Shown piece by piece: positions 9,004 to 18,466 of a stretch of DNA of 64,000 nt (position 1 is its first letter; each line of letters begins with the position of its first letter). Below the pieces are notes generated by a model, which made no database searches, was not told the origin of the DNA, and was given only the letters and a program-made list of their open reading frames with translations. The position numbers and the translations under genes were made by a program. Origin of the DNA: Pseudomonadota bacterium (GTDB lineage Bacteria; Pseudomonadota; Alphaproteobacteria; Acetobacterales; Acetobacteraceae); contig JAJZFB010000023.1 of NCBI GenBank assembly GCA_021805545.1, forward strand, positions 62,001 to 126,000, read 5' to 3'.

Positions 9004-9657
9004 ATGGCTTTCGCACCCACCACACTTGACCAGCTCGTGCGGCAAAAACTCCGCTCCTGGCCGCAGCATCCCCCAGGCCTGGCGGACCACGACATGGGCG
9101 CGTCTGGGTGCTGGATGCGCGCGAGGCCGGGAACGGTGGATGACCTGGACACTCCCTATCTGAAAATGCCTGGCTCTAACCGCTTAAAAACCGTGCCAGA
9201 CGGGCTATGGCTATGTTTTGGCGGCTCGGAAAAAGACCCATTCGTCGATCTTTTTGCGATTGAAGCCTGTGGTTCCTTTCAGAATCTTCTGGACAAGCGT
9301 TCGCGCTTTGCGCCTTCCATGCATAGCTGGCTGGCCGTTTGCCCATTGGAATGGCTTTTGGCGCCGGTCTCTGTGCTCAACCATATGCCGCGCTGGCGCT
9401 ATACCGGGCTCATGGGCGAAGCTCCGCGCGCGGCTTTGGCCCTGCCGGTGCGCGATATAAGAGTGATGTACGCATTGCGGCCGCGCCAATATGATTATTT
9501 CGCGTCAAGTCAGATTCCACATGCGCATGAATTTTTCGCGCCCATATCGGCCCTGCTGGGGGCAGATGGGTGGCAACACCCGCATATGCGTAATTTTATC
9601 GCCAGAACCTCGCCACGGGCAAATTTCTGGGGGTTTTCCGGCACATCAGCGGCGTAA
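9004..9657 (+). CDS. Conserved-looking hypothetical protein
   Basis: The 217-residue protein starts with an ATG preceded by AGGGA at about 8 bases, so it is probably translated. It has no signal peptide or membrane helix and is rich in Pro, Trp and Arg. A central segment PDGLWL followed by DLFAIEAC and DKRSRF alternates hydrophobic strand-like and charged stretches and faintly recalls a PD-(D/E)xK nuclease fold, but the Lys is absent from the expected position and I do not claim it. It stands alone between the efflux promoter region and the convergent Tad locus. Confidence 0.55.
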   Translation: MAFAPTTLDQLVRQKLRSWPQHPPGLADHDMGASGCWMRARPGTVDDLDTPYLKMPGSNRLKTVPDGLWLCFGGSEKDPFVDLFAIEACGSFQNLLDKRSRFAPSMHSWLAVCPLEWLLAPVSVLNHMPRWRYTGLMGEAPRAALALPVRDIRVMYALRPRQYDYFASSQIPHAHEFFAPISALLGADGWQHPHMRNFIARTSPRANFWGFSGTSAA

Positions 9658-9684
9658 AAGCGCCTGAGCCTTAAAATTGCAAAA

Positions 9685-9717
9685 CCGGTATATTTGGTGT
9701 GCGGCCAGATATACCGG
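9685..9717. terminator. Possible bidirectional hairpin terminator
   Basis: CCGGTATAT (9685-9693) and ATATACCGG (9709-9717) form a 9-bp stem with a 15-base loop in the 66-bp gap between the convergent orphan gene and tadD. A strong T run is lacking, so terminator activity is uncertain. Confidence 0.4.
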
Positions 9718-9723
9718 CCCTGT

Positions 9724-11274
9724 TTAGAAATTGGCCGGCATACAGGTGCCGCCAGCGGTGGTTATCTGCGCGCAGAACTGCGCCGCATCCTGATGATTGG
9801 CAAAGCCAGTTACACGCAGGCGGTAATAGGTCTGGCCGTTTACGGCCACCTTGGTGATTTCAGGCGACTTGCCGGCGAATAACGCAGGCGCCTTGGCGGA
9901 AACCACACTCCATTCCTTATGCGCGGCGTCGGCACTATTCAGGGCGGCAATCTGCACCGCGGCACCGCCGCTATTGGCCTGCTGCTTGGGCTTGGCTGGC
10001 ATGGTGGCTGGCATGGTGGCTGGCGTTTGCCCGGCAGGGGAAGAAATAGCTGGTTCCGGCGCGGAGGCCGCTATTGGCGCCGCTGCCGCCACCTTGGCCT
10101 GCACGGGCACTTCAGGCGGCTTTACCTGCTGGGCACTTGCCGGCTTGCTGGCCGCCACGGGCGCGGCAGCGGCAACCGGTGTAATGCGGGCAGAGGGCAT
10201 GCTGGCTGGGGGCATGCTGGCTGGGGGCATGCTGGCGGGGGCCGCTTGGGCATGCTGCGCCGGCATTGGCTGGGCATTGGCCGTATTTTGTGGCGGCGGC
10301 GGCGCGGACGCAACAGGCGGCGGCACTGTGGGGCTTTCGGCTGGCGCTGCATTGGCATCTGGCGTCAGCATAACCGGGCTGGTTGCGGGTTGCGTCATCG
10401 GGACGCTGGATACGGGCCCGGTTTGCACCACGGGGTCAACCGCTGCCATGGGGGCGGGCGCAGGTGGCGCGCTAACGGTTTGCGAGATCAGGGTCTGGTA
10501 TGCCTGCATCGCCGCATTAACCTGATCCGGCGTCAAATCCACCGCCAGCACCTGACGGGCATCGTCGGGCCGCCCAACCGCAACCAGCGCCACCGCGTAA
10601 TCCTGGCGGATCTTCGGCGTGGCATCCGGCCCGGTGGCAAGGGGGCCCAGATATTGCAGCGCCAGCTCTCCTTGGCCGGAGAGCGCCAGGGAGAGGCCAT
10701 AATTAACCGAGGTGGCGATGCTCCCGGCATCGAGCGCGAGAGACTGCCGGTAAGCCTGCGCGGCACCGGTAAAATTATCCTGCAGGTCGCGGGAAATGCC
10801 CAGATCGCTGAATGCCTCCGCATTGCCCGGATCGTCCTGCGTTGCGGCAAGAAAAGCGGCTTCAGCGCTCTTTGGGTCCAATTTCAGCAGGCAGCGCCCA
10901 AGGCCGGTTTCGGCCGGGGCCGATTTGGGGTCCGCCGCCAATGCCTTTTGAAACGCGGCCTCCGCGGCGGGACAACGATTGAGCGCATAGAAGGCCTGCC
11001 CTTCATGCACCAGCGCATCCACATTATCCGGATCATCGGCCAGTATCGATTGCGAGACATTCAACGCCATCGACGGGTCGCCGCCGGCAATGGCCGCGTC
11101 GGCCACATTGAGCGTGTTGGGGCCAATTTTTCCATCAGGCAAATTATTGGCCGTATTGTTGCCATTGCCAGAAGCGCAGCCTGTAAGCGCCAGGCTGAGG
11201 GCGGCGGCCACGAGATACAAGCGGGAACGGCGGTGGAAAAAACGGGGATGGGATTGGCTCGGCATGGTGTGCAC
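9724..11274 (-). CDS. tadD: TadD-like TPR lipoprotein with C-terminal SPOR domain
   Basis: The 516-residue protein has a lipoprotein signal with lipobox LTGC (Cys about residue 33), then several tetratricopeptide repeats (about residues 50-260), as in TadD of the Flp pilus machine. A long Pro/Ala/Met-rich linker follows, including tandem PPASM units, and residues about 440-516 form a SPOR-like domain (VQIAAL near the start, TYYRLRVTGF in the middle). SPOR domains bind denuded peptidoglycan, so this protein may place the pilus machine at septal or pole sites. The GTG start at 11274 has a GGGAG site at 9 bases; an ATG lies at 11265. It is the last gene of the tad operon. Confidence 0.85.
   Translation of the reverse strand: MHTMPSQSHPRFFHRRSRLYLVAAALSLALTGCASGNGNNTANNLPDGKIGPNTLNVADAAIAGGDPSMALNVSQSILADDPDNVDALVHEGQAFYALNRCPAAEAAFQKALAADPKSAPAETGLGRCLLKLDPKSAEAAFLAATQDDPGNAEAFSDLGISRDLQDNFTGAAQAYRQSLALDAGSIATSVNYGLSLALSGQGELALQYLGPLATGPDATPKIRQDYAVALVAVGRPDDARQVLAVDLTPDQVNAAMQAYQTLISQTVSAPPAPAPMAAVDPVVQTGPVSSVPMTQPATSPVMLTPDANAAPAESPTVPPPVASAPPPPQNTANAQPMPAQHAQAAPASMPPASMPPASMPSARITPVAAAAPVAASKPASAQQVKPPEVPVQAKVAAAAPIAASAPEPAISSPAGQTPATMPATMPAKPKQQANSGGAAVQIAALNSADAAHKEWSVVSAKAPALFAGKSPEITKVAVNGQTYYRLRVTGFANHQDAAQFCAQITTAGGTCMPANF
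9998..10021. repeat. Two tandem 12-bp units inside tadD
   Basis: GGCATGGTGGCT occurs twice in direct succession and encodes an Ala-Thr-Met-Pro-type repeat in the linker between the TPR and SPOR domains. Confidence 0.6.
10196..10240. repeat. Three tandem 15-bp units inside tadD
   Basis: GGCATGCTGGCTGGG is repeated three times, the third copy with one change. It encodes three PPASM-like pentapeptides in the Pro-rich linker and is likely to vary in copy number among strains. Confidence 0.75.
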
Positions 11275-11275
11275 T

Positions 11276-12247
11276 CTATTTTGCTCCCTTCAGGGTCGCC
11301 ATCACGTTGATGATCGCCGGGCCCGCGACCACGAGGAAGACGCAAGGCAGGATGAAAATGATCATGGGGATGGTCATCATTGTTGGCAGCCGCCCTGCCC
11401 GCTCCTCGAATTTGACCAGCGCCTCCTGACGCAGTTCAGCCGACAGCGTGCGCAGCGCGGTGGTTAGCGGCGTGCCATATTGCAGTGACTGGGCCAGCGT
11501 CGTGGCCAGGCGCTTGAGCACGTCCAGCCCGGTACGCTCACCCAGCGCGTCCATGGCGGTTCTCAGGTCAGAGCCGATCTGCATCTCACGCGATGTCTGG
11601 ATCAGCTCCCGCGCGAGCTGCGGGTTGAGTGTCTCCATCTCCTGGCTGACACGGGCAATGCCTGCTTCCAAAGCCAGCCCGGCATCGGCACAGATCACCA
11701 GCATATCAAGCGCATCAGGCACACCGGCTTCAACCTTTTCGAGGAATTTCTGCCGTGTGTTGTTGGCATAGGTTTCTGGCGCGAGGATGGCGCCCACCGT
11801 GCCGCCGGCCACCGCCACAATGGTCCAGAAGCGCGTAAGATGGAACACATGGTGCGCCAGGAAAAAGGCGATGATGGGCGTAACCAGCAACAATAGAATT
11901 TTGGAACCAATGAACAGGCCAAGTCCGCGCCCGCCCTTGAAGCCGATGGCTTCTAGCGTCGCCTGCATTTCCGCCAGGGTTTTGCGGTTAAGTATGCCGG
12001 AGCGGGCAATGACTATGCCAAAGCCCGAAATAAGCCGCAGCGCCAGGGCTTCTTTCGGCTTATTTTCCTCGTCGCTGATTTCTTCGACGGTTTCACCCGT
12101 TATGAGGCCAATGCGCCGCTCCAGCCGCGCCGCCTTGCCAAGGTCGATGGCGAGCACGAAGCCCGCGACGGCCAGCAACCCGAAGCAAACGAGGATGAGG
12201 AACAGCAGCTCGTAGATTGTGGTGCTGGAGATGTTATTTAAGGACAT
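11276..12247 (-). CDS. tadC: Flp pilus inner-membrane platform protein TadC
   Basis: The 323-residue protein is a GspF/TadC-type inner-membrane protein. It has an N-terminal helix, a pair of central helices, a type II secretion F domain around residues 175-290 (with the TSREMQIGSDLRTAM-type segment) and a C-terminal helix. With TadB it forms the platform driven by the CpaF ATPase. It overlaps tadB by 14 bp. Confidence 0.93.
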   Translation of the reverse strand: MSLNNISSTTIYELLFLILVCFGLLAVAGFVLAIDLGKAARLERRIGLITGETVEEISDEENKPKEALALRLISGFGIVIARSGILNRKTLAEMQATLEAIGFKGGRGLGLFIGSKILLLLVTPIIAFFLAHHVFHLTRFWTIVAVAGGTVGAILAPETYANNTRQKFLEKVEAGVPDALDMLVICADAGLALEAGIARVSQEMETLNPQLARELIQTSREMQIGSDLRTAMDALGERTGLDVLKRLATTLAQSLQYGTPLTTALRTLSAELRQEALVKFEERAGRLPTMMTIPMIIFILPCVFLVVAGPAIINVMATLKGAK

Positions 12248-13217
12248 TGCTGATCATGGTTTGAATGGTGCCCATGCCAAAGATCAGCAGCACAATCGCG
12301 CCGGTGATCACGGATTCGCCGCCTTTTGTGGTGAACAGCGTCTCGATATAGTCGGGCTGCACCATGAAGATCATGCCGCCGGCAACAAAAGGCAGCACGG
12401 AGAGGACCATGGCCGAAGTGCGCGCTTCCGCGGTGAGGGCATAACCGCGCGCCTTCAGGGCCACGCGTTTGCGGATGACATCCGAGAGCCCCTCTAGCGT
12501 TTGCGTTATGCCGCCGCCAGAACGGGCCTGCAATGTGAGGGCCGTGGCAAAAAACTGATATTCCGTTAGTTTGACGCGCAGCGAAAGGTCGCGCAATGCG
12601 GCATCGAGCGGCACGCCGATGGAAACCTTGTCTGCCAGAATGGCGAATTCACGCTTGGTCGGCTCCATCGCATCCTTGGCGACGGTGCGTAATGCCTCGC
12701 CCATGGGGATGCCAACACGCACACAGCGCACCACCGTATTCAACGCGTCTGGGAATTGCTCCACCAGCTTGGCATTACGGCGGTTTTTGAACATATTGAA
12801 AATAAAACGGATAATCAGGTACCACAGTACGATGGACCCAAAATATTCGGTTAGGTAGAGAAGAAAAGGATAGCTCGCCAGCGGGTGCGAGAGCAGGAAA
12901 ATCATTCCGGCATCCAGCAGCAAGGCAATGGGCGGAACGAGCCACCATTTTATGGGGTAGGTTTCCGCCTGCTGCAGATCAACCCCGATCATCGCAGCAG
13001 CTTTTTCCTTCAGCTCCTCCGCGCGGGAGACCGTGCGGACCAGCGAATACTCTTCTTCCACGGCCTGTGTCGGGCGCGCCGAGGGCGCGATGGTCTCGCT
13101 CACACGCGCCTTAAGTTTGGCCTGGCGGTCATGCTCCTTGATGAGCAGCATGGTGGCCCCGGCAACCGCCAGAAGCAGGACCACGAGAAGAACGACAACA
13201 AGGAGTTTCATGCCCAT
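12234..13217 (-). CDS. tadB: Flp pilus inner-membrane platform protein TadB
   Basis: The 327-residue protein has an N-terminal helix, a charged cytosolic part, two central helices and the T2SF domain (MGEALRTVAKDA..., RSGGGITQTLEGLSDVIR region), as in TadB. It pairs with TadC. The start ATG shares one base with the cpaF stop (TGATG), and the end overlaps tadC. Confidence 0.94.
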   Translation of the reverse strand: MGMKLLVVVLLVVLLLAVAGATMLLIKEHDRQAKLKARVSETIAPSARPTQAVEEEYSLVRTVSRAEELKEKAAAMIGVDLQQAETYPIKWWLVPPIALLLDAGMIFLLSHPLASYPFLLYLTEYFGSIVLWYLIIRFIFNMFKNRRNAKLVEQFPDALNTVVRCVRVGIPMGEALRTVAKDAMEPTKREFAILADKVSIGVPLDAALRDLSLRVKLTEYQFFATALTLQARSGGGITQTLEGLSDVIRKRVALKARGYALTAEARTSAMVLSVLPFVAGGMIFMVQPDYIETLFTTKGGESVITGAIVLLIFGMGTIQTMISNVLK

Positions 13218-14611
13218 CAGCTATCCTCCAACGCGTTCATCCAGGCTCGTTCCAGCCCGTAATATTGCAGCCGTTCAGTGAAGGTGGAGCGGATACGGCT
13301 TACTTCATAACGGCCCGTCAGGCGGCCTGTCGCGGTTTCGCCAGTGATTTCCAGTTTGAAAATATCGTTGAGCAGCTGCGTCTCGCCCTCAATGCCTGCA
13401 ATCTCTGTCACCTGGGTTACGCGGCGGCCGCCATCGCGCTGGCGCTCCACCTGAACGATGAGATTGACCGAGGACACGACCTGCTGGCGGATGGCGCGCG
13501 GGGTCAGGCCCATGGAGGACATTTGCACCATGTTCTCAACACGGGCGAGTGCATCGCGCGTATTGTTGGCGTGAATGGTCGACATCGAGCCGTCATGGCC
13601 CGTGTTCATGGCCTGCAGCATGTCGAATGCCTCGGCGCCGCGCACCTCGCCAATGATGATGCGGTCGGGGCGCATACGCAGCGCGTTACGAACCAGATCG
13701 CGGGCGGTGATTTCGCCCTTGCCCTCCAGACTGGGCGGGCGGGTTTCCAGGCGCACAACATGCGGTTGCTGCAATTGCAGCTCGGCCGCATCTTCCACCG
13801 TGACGATGCGTTCAGACGCATCGATGAACCGGGAAAGCGCATTCATCATCGTGGTTTTGCCCGAGCCAGTACCGCCAGAAACAATAATGTTCAGGCGGCA
13901 GCGCGCGGCAATTTCAAGCACGCGGGCTATGGGCGCGGTAAGCGAGCCAAAGGCGATGAGTTTCTCGAAATCGATTGGCTTCTTGGAGAATTTACGGATC
14001 GAAATCGATGGCCCGTCGATGGCCAGAGGTGGCAGGATGATGTTGACACGGGAGCCATCCTTCAGGCGCGCGTCACACATTGGGCTGGATTCATCGACCC
14101 GGCGCCCGACCGAGGCGGCAATGCGCTGGCAGATATTGGTGAGATGCCCCCAATCGCGGAACCGCACGGGCACCTGCACCACCTTGCCGCCACGTTCAAC
14201 AAATGTGTGTTCCGGCCCGTTGACCATGATGTCGCTGATGCTCTCATCCAGCAGCAGCGGCTCCAAGGGGCCAAGGCCCAGCATGTCATCCACCAGCTCC
14301 GTGGCCAAAGCGCGCTGCTCGCGCGCGTTCATCTGCACCCGCTTGTCGGTGGCAAGGTCAGAGATCAGCCGCTCCACCTCATTCAGCAGCCGTTCCGGCG
14401 CCAGCGAGGCAACGGCCGTGGCATCCATGCGCGCGAGGCATAAATTACGCAGCTCCGCGACTTCGGGGCGGATGGTGACGGTGTTGTCGCCGTGAAAATG
14501 CGCTTCCTGCCGGCCAGGCGTGGCCACTAATGGCGATTGCGCAGCCGCTGCGCCATTGCCAAACGCTTCGGCACGGCGGCGGCCAAAAACGGGAAGGTTG
14601 CCATCGGACAT
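13217..14611 (-). CDS. cpaF: Tad secretion ATPase CpaF/TadA
   Basis: The 464-residue protein is a VirB11/TadA-type hexameric ATPase. It carries Walker A (SGGTGSGKTTMMNA), an Asp box (TVEDAAELQL), a Walker B-like segment (DRIIIGEVRGAEAFDMLQAMNTGH) and the His box (GSMSTIHANN). It powers pilus extension from the cytosolic side. The ribosome-binding site AAGGG precedes the ATG. It is spaced 5 bp from cpaE in the tad operon. Confidence 0.96.
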   Translation of the reverse strand: MSDGNLPVFGRRRAEAFGNGAAAAQSPLVATPGRQEAHFHGDNTVTIRPEVAELRNLCLARMDATAVASLAPERLLNEVERLISDLATDKRVQMNAREQRALATELVDDMLGLGPLEPLLLDESISDIMVNGPEHTFVERGGKVVQVPVRFRDWGHLTNICQRIAASVGRRVDESSPMCDARLKDGSRVNIILPPLAIDGPSISIRKFSKKPIDFEKLIAFGSLTAPIARVLEIAARCRLNIIVSGGTGSGKTTMMNALSRFIDASERIVTVEDAAELQLQQPHVVRLETRPPSLEGKGEITARDLVRNALRMRPDRIIIGEVRGAEAFDMLQAMNTGHDGSMSTIHANNTRDALARVENMVQMSSMGLTPRAIRQQVVSSVNLIVQVERQRDGGRRVTQVTEIAGIEGETQLLNDIFKLEITGETATGRLTGRYEVSRIRSTFTERLQYYGLERAWMNALEDS

Positions 14612-14616
14612 TCAGC

Positions 14617-15873
14617 TCACCCTTTCGAGAAGCCGAGCATCTTGAATATACCACCAACGGAAGTGAGCTGGGCCGTGCCATCAATCATGGATTCATCGCG
14701 ATTAGCAACGAAGCCAACCTCACGCGAAAGATCGATGATGGCCTGACGGAACGGCCCCTTGGTGGCTATGGCCGGCTCGCCAAAACTGGCGGATTCATTA
14801 AGCTGCTTGGGAATGTCGGGAATAACGATGTCGATTTTGACCTTCAGCGCTTCCTCGATTTGTTTACGCGTAAGGCCGCCGGGGCGGCCCTGGCGATTGA
14901 GCACGATGGTGGGGCTTTGCGGCTGCCATGGGCCATTAGGCAGGCCAAGCAGGCGCAGCGTGTCGCGCACCGAGGCCAGGGTCGGGTCCATCACAATGAC
15001 GCGATGATGCGCGAATTCAATCAGTTCGCGGTTGCACTGCATCGGCAAAAACGGCACGTCCAAGATGATGAAATTGTATCGTACACGAAGCGCCTCGATA
15101 AGGCGCCGCGCCGCGCCAGGGGCATAATGCAGCGGTTCGGTCAGTTTTTCTTCCGAGGCCAGAACCTGCAGGCGCTCTGCCACGGGCTGGGCGGCGCGTT
15201 CAACAAAAAGCGGGTCGATACGGTCTGGCGTTTCAAGCGCCATGCGCAACCCAGGGCCTGTTTTGCCGCCAAGCAGCAATGCGCCAGAGCCCATATGGAT
15301 GTCGGATTCGACGAACACGGTATGGCGCTTGGCCATAACACCGAGCAGCCAGGAAAGATTGCCGGCGATGGTGGTAGCCCCCACCCCGCCACGGGCGCCC
15401 ATAATGGCGATAACGCGCCCACCGCGGGTGGCTTCCTGCCCGATGGTTTTGCGCGTGATGAGCGGCGCGAAATGGCGCGCCACCGCCTCGCGCGTAATGG
15501 GTTTGAAGATATACTCCATCACGCCCATGCCGCGCGTTATATGGCGGTAGAAATCAACGTCGTCCGTATCGCCGATCACGAGCACGCGCACGCCTGGCTC
15601 AACCACGTCCGAGAGTTCGCCAAGCGCGTGGAGCGGCTGCTCTTCACCGGCAATATCGACGATAAGCACTTCTGGCGTCTGCATCTTGGCCATTGCCGCA
15701 ATGGCGGTGCGGACAGTGCCGCGGCGTATGTCCATGCCATTGGCGGGCATATCGCCCAGGCCGTCACGCAGCACCTGTTCCGTGGCGGGGTCGCCCAGGA
15801 AGGCGAGTACAGTCAACCGGTCTGGCCTGCCCCCGGCACCATCGCTCGCCACTCGCGACACCTGTTGACTCAT
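14617..15873 (-). CDS. cpaE: Tad assembly ATPase-like protein CpaE/TadZ
   Basis: The 418-residue protein has an N-terminal receiver-like domain (about residues 20-140) and a ParA/MinD-type ATPase domain starting with MGARGGVGATTIAGNL. The P-loop has Ala where classic Walker A has Lys, which is usual for CpaE. TadZ proteins localise the pilus machine to the pole. The ATG has a GGAGG site at 4 bases. Confidence 0.93.
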   Translation of the reverse strand: MSQQVSRVASDGAGGRPDRLTVLAFLGDPATEQVLRDGLGDMPANGMDIRRGTVRTAIAAMAKMQTPEVLIVDIAGEEQPLHALGELSDVVEPGVRVLVIGDTDDVDFYRHITRGMGVMEYIFKPITREAVARHFAPLITRKTIGQEATRGGRVIAIMGARGGVGATTIAGNLSWLLGVMAKRHTVFVESDIHMGSGALLLGGKTGPGLRMALETPDRIDPLFVERAAQPVAERLQVLASEEKLTEPLHYAPGAARRLIEALRVRYNFIILDVPFLPMQCNRELIEFAHHRVIVMDPTLASVRDTLRLLGLPNGPWQPQSPTIVLNRQGRPGGLTRKQIEEALKVKIDIVIPDIPKQLNESASFGEPAIATKGPFRQAIIDLSREVGFVANRDESMIDGTAQLTSVGGIFKMLGFSKG

Positions 15874-15907
15874 ACGCCCTCCATTGCCTGCCGCAAGACG
15901 CTACCGT

Positions 15908-16207
15908 TTACGAGCCGACATTAATAGGTGAAGAAACCATTTGCACCTGGATAGGTGTTTGCAGCCCGCTCGCCGTGCCGTTGGACAATGCCTTCTCTAC
16001 CCCGCCAACGGCGACAATGCCATTGGAGCCAGGATCGGAGCGGCCATGGATAAGGTCTCCCTTATTGGCTGCCTGCAAGGCAAGGTTTTCGTTGGACGCA
16101 TTAGTGGCCGACCAGTTGCCGGGGCGCTGAAATGGGTCAAACGCACCTTGGCAGGCACTTAGGCATAGGATGGCGCCGCAAAGGCCCATGAAAACCAATT
16201 TACGCAT
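15908..16207 (-). CDS. Short CpaD-like pilus lipoprotein
   Basis: The ATG at 16207 begins a 99-residue lipoprotein with lipobox LSAC. The mature part contains GNWSATNASNENLALQAANKGDLIHGR, which matches the C-terminal core of CpaD (normally about 200 residues: G-x(3)-N-x-N-L-A-x-(Q/M)-x-A-x-x-D-L). The N-terminal half of CpaD is missing, yet the frame is intact, so this is a short form rather than a pseudogene. It lies between the cpaC secretin and cpaE, the normal cpaD position, and may help the secretin insert in the outer membrane. Confidence 0.75.
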   Translation of the reverse strand: MRKLVFMGLCGAILCLSACQGAFDPFQRPGNWSATNASNENLALQAANKGDLIHGRSDPGSNGIVAVGGVEKALSNGTASGLQTPIQVQMVSSPINVGS

Positions 16208-16217
16208 GTGCGCCCCC

Positions 16218-17621
16218 TTATTGCACCATAAAGCCGGCATCGCCCGGAACCGTAGTGTTGGCCGCCATGGTGCCATTATCGCGCATCAACAGGATGCGCT
16301 GCAAATCATTCGGCGGGCTCCAGCCATCGTCGGGCGAGGCAAAACTATTGGGATTGTTAATCGGGTTGACGATATATGGGGTAACGGTAATCACCACCTC
16401 CTGCTGCTGCCGCTGGAAGGCATCGCCACGGAACAAGGCGCCGATCAGCGGCACTTCCGAGAGGCCTGGCAGCCCGTTTGAATCTTCCTGCGAAGTATCC
16501 GTCAGCAGCCCCGCGATGGCCATGCCCTGGCCAGAGCCGAGAATCACGGTCGAGGAGGCGCTGGTCATGGTTACCGAAGGAACAGTAATGCTCTCATTCG
16601 ACCCCGTGGCGATTGTCGCCGAGTTCGAGGTGTCCTTTTCGCTGATCTGCGGCATCACCTGCAGCGCGATGCTGCCATCGGAGAAGACTGTGGGGGTGAA
16701 GCTCAGCAGCACGCCATAGCTCTTGAAGCTGACCGATGTGGTATTATTACCAGACGCCACCGGCACGGGGAATTGCCCGCCCACCTCGAAATTCGCCTGC
16801 GTGCCGGAAAGCGTTGTCAGGGTCGGCTCCGCCAGCACATGGGCGAGATTATCCGCCGCCAGCGCATCGATAACCCCCTGAAATGTACCACCCGGGAAGG
16901 TAACGCCGATAGAGCCGGGTGTGGCACCCGAAATAACCGATGCGGCCGAAGCCGTGCTGCCACTGACCAGGAATTTGCCGATTGAAATGCCATCCGTGCC
17001 AATAGAACTCCAGTTAATGCCCAGTGAGCGTGTAACCGTGCGCGACATTTGCGCGATACGGACCTTTAACTCCACCTGCACCGGCTGGTTCACTGTCATG
17101 TCGTTAACAACCGTGCCATTGCCGATGGCCTTGGCCTGGTTGACGAGCATATCCGCCTGCGCCGCCGTATCGACATTACCACGCAGAATGACCCCGTTGG
17201 GCTCACTCTCCATCGTCACATCATTGCCCGGCGCCACATTCTGCGACTGCCCTTGGAAACGGTCATTCGCATAGCTGGACGGCGTAACGCTGACGGTAAA
17301 CTGCGCGATGCGGTTGCCATTCTGGTCCGTGCCGACGATATCCGTCTCACCCGGCTTTTTGCCGAAAACGAACATTGTATCCGGGCTGGCCGGGTGAACA
17401 GTGGCGGTGTCAGGATCTGCGACGAACAGGCTGGCCACTGGCTGCGGCAGCTTGATCAGCGTGCCCTTGCCCACCTGCACCGAGAAGGAACCGTAATAAG
17501 GTTGCGGGGCGGGCGCCACCTGCGCGGCGGAGCCATCCTGGGCTGCGGCATCCTGCGCCTGCGCCGCCAGCGGGCAGGCGAGGATTAGCGCCAGCGCGGC
17601 GCCATGAATGATGTTGCGCAT
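16218..17621 (-). CDS. cpaC: Flp pilus secretin CpaC/RcpA
   Basis: The 467-residue protein has a signal peptide, an N-terminal pilus-secretin domain (TLIKLPQPVASLFVADPDTA), a BON-like domain (VILRGNVDTAAQADMLVNQA) and a C-terminal secretin domain with the VPV-type element and the conserved GLPGLSEVPLIGALFR motif. It forms the outer-membrane pore of the Tad machine. The ATG overlaps the cpaB stop by one base (TGATG). Confidence 0.95.
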   Translation of the reverse strand: MRNIIHGAALALILACPLAAQAQDAAAQDGSAAQVAPAPQPYYGSFSVQVGKGTLIKLPQPVASLFVADPDTATVHPASPDTMFVFGKKPGETDIVGTDQNGNRIAQFTVSVTPSSYANDRFQGQSQNVAPGNDVTMESEPNGVILRGNVDTAAQADMLVNQAKAIGNGTVVNDMTVNQPVQVELKVRIAQMSRTVTRSLGINWSSIGTDGISIGKFLVSGSTASAASVISGATPGSIGVTFPGGTFQGVIDALAADNLAHVLAEPTLTTLSGTQANFEVGGQFPVPVASGNNTTSVSFKSYGVLLSFTPTVFSDGSIALQVMPQISEKDTSNSATIATGSNESITVPSVTMTSASSTVILGSGQGMAIAGLLTDTSQEDSNGLPGLSEVPLIGALFRGDAFQRQQQEVVITVTPYIVNPINNPNSFASPDDGWSPPNDLQRILLMRDNGTMAANTTVPGDAGFMVQ

Positions 17622-18463
17622 CAGAACTTGAACTCCTTGTCGCTGCCGCCGGATATGACCGTAACCGTTGTTACCTGCGCCTGGGCGGGCAGCGACGCCG
17701 CCATGGCCGGCGAAACATCACCTGAGAAAACCGGGCCAGGCACGGGCTGCCTTGCATCTGGCTTTTGAACACCTTGGGCGGAATGCACGATTAGCGACAG
17801 GCGCCCAAGGTTGGAGGCAACCAGAATGCGCGAGGCCTGCTCGGGCGAAACTTCCAGCGTAACAGTGCTGGGCGGCACATCCCCCACCCCCTGGCTGGTA
17901 TTTTTAACCAGGGTGGAACCCGTGGCGATGACGCGCACATCGCTCAACACCACCTCCGCGGCAATGCTCTTGTCCAAAGGCGCGCCATTAATATCCTGGG
18001 TCAGCAATACATCCACATGGTCGCCCGGCCAGATCATGCCGTTTGCCCCCGTCACCGTATCCACCGAAATGGTAACAGCGCGCATTCCAGGCGAGAGCAC
18101 CGCCGCCAGGAAGCCATGATCGCCGGGATGAATGACCTGGTCATCCATGATTGGCGCGCCAGCCGTGAGCGGAACCCGCACCATGGAGCCAACCAAGACG
18201 CTGCGGTTGGCTGGCGTATCCACCAGCTCGCCAGGAACGAGAGCGGAAGTGAGGATCGCGGTGCTGGAAATATTTGTTGGCTGCAACAGGCTGCCCGCCT
18301 GCAGGGGCGAGCCCGCTGTTAAAATTTGCTCTGTGGGCGGCGGGGTAGCCGGGCCAGCGGCTTGCTGGCCATGCCGCGCGGGGTTGAGAATGGAATACGC
18401 GAACACCATCACGCCGATGAGCGCCGCAACAAGAACACCAAAAACGCCGAGACGGAAGGCCAT
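17621..18463 (-). CDS. cpaB: Flp pilus assembly protein CpaB
   Basis: The 280-residue protein has one N-terminal membrane anchor and a SAF/RcpC domain (about residues 60-125; VPLTAGAPIMDDQVI, and GMRAVTISVDTVTGANGMIWPGDHVDVLL). CpaB is periplasmic and gates or stabilises the secretin. It lies 3 bp after cpaA and is coupled to cpaC. Confidence 0.94.
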   Translation of the reverse strand: MAFRLGVFGVLVAALIGVMVFAYSILNPARHGQQAAGPATPPPTEQILTAGSPLQAGSLLQPTNISSTAILTSALVPGELVDTPANRSVLVGSMVRVPLTAGAPIMDDQVIHPGDHGFLAAVLSPGMRAVTISVDTVTGANGMIWPGDHVDVLLTQDINGAPLDKSIAAEVVLSDVRVIATGSTLVKNTSQGVGDVPPSTVTLEVSPEQASRILVASNLGRLSLIVHSAQGVQKPDARQPVPGPVFSGDVSPAMAASLPAQAQVTTVTVISGGSDKEFKF

Positions 18464-18466
18464 GGG

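Noticed and set aside
10196-10240. Tandem 15-bp units as a possible CRISPR or regulatory array
   Set aside because: The units are in frame inside tadD, have no spacers and encode a Pro-rich linker.
9919-11310. 463-codon plus-strand open frame opposite tadD
   Set aside because: Gly/Arg/His-rich low-complexity shadow; the minus strand has a lipobox, TPR and SPOR domains.
14530-15924. 464-codon plus-strand open frame opposite cpaE
   Set aside because: No domain or start signal; cpaE has a recognised ATPase domain on the minus strand.
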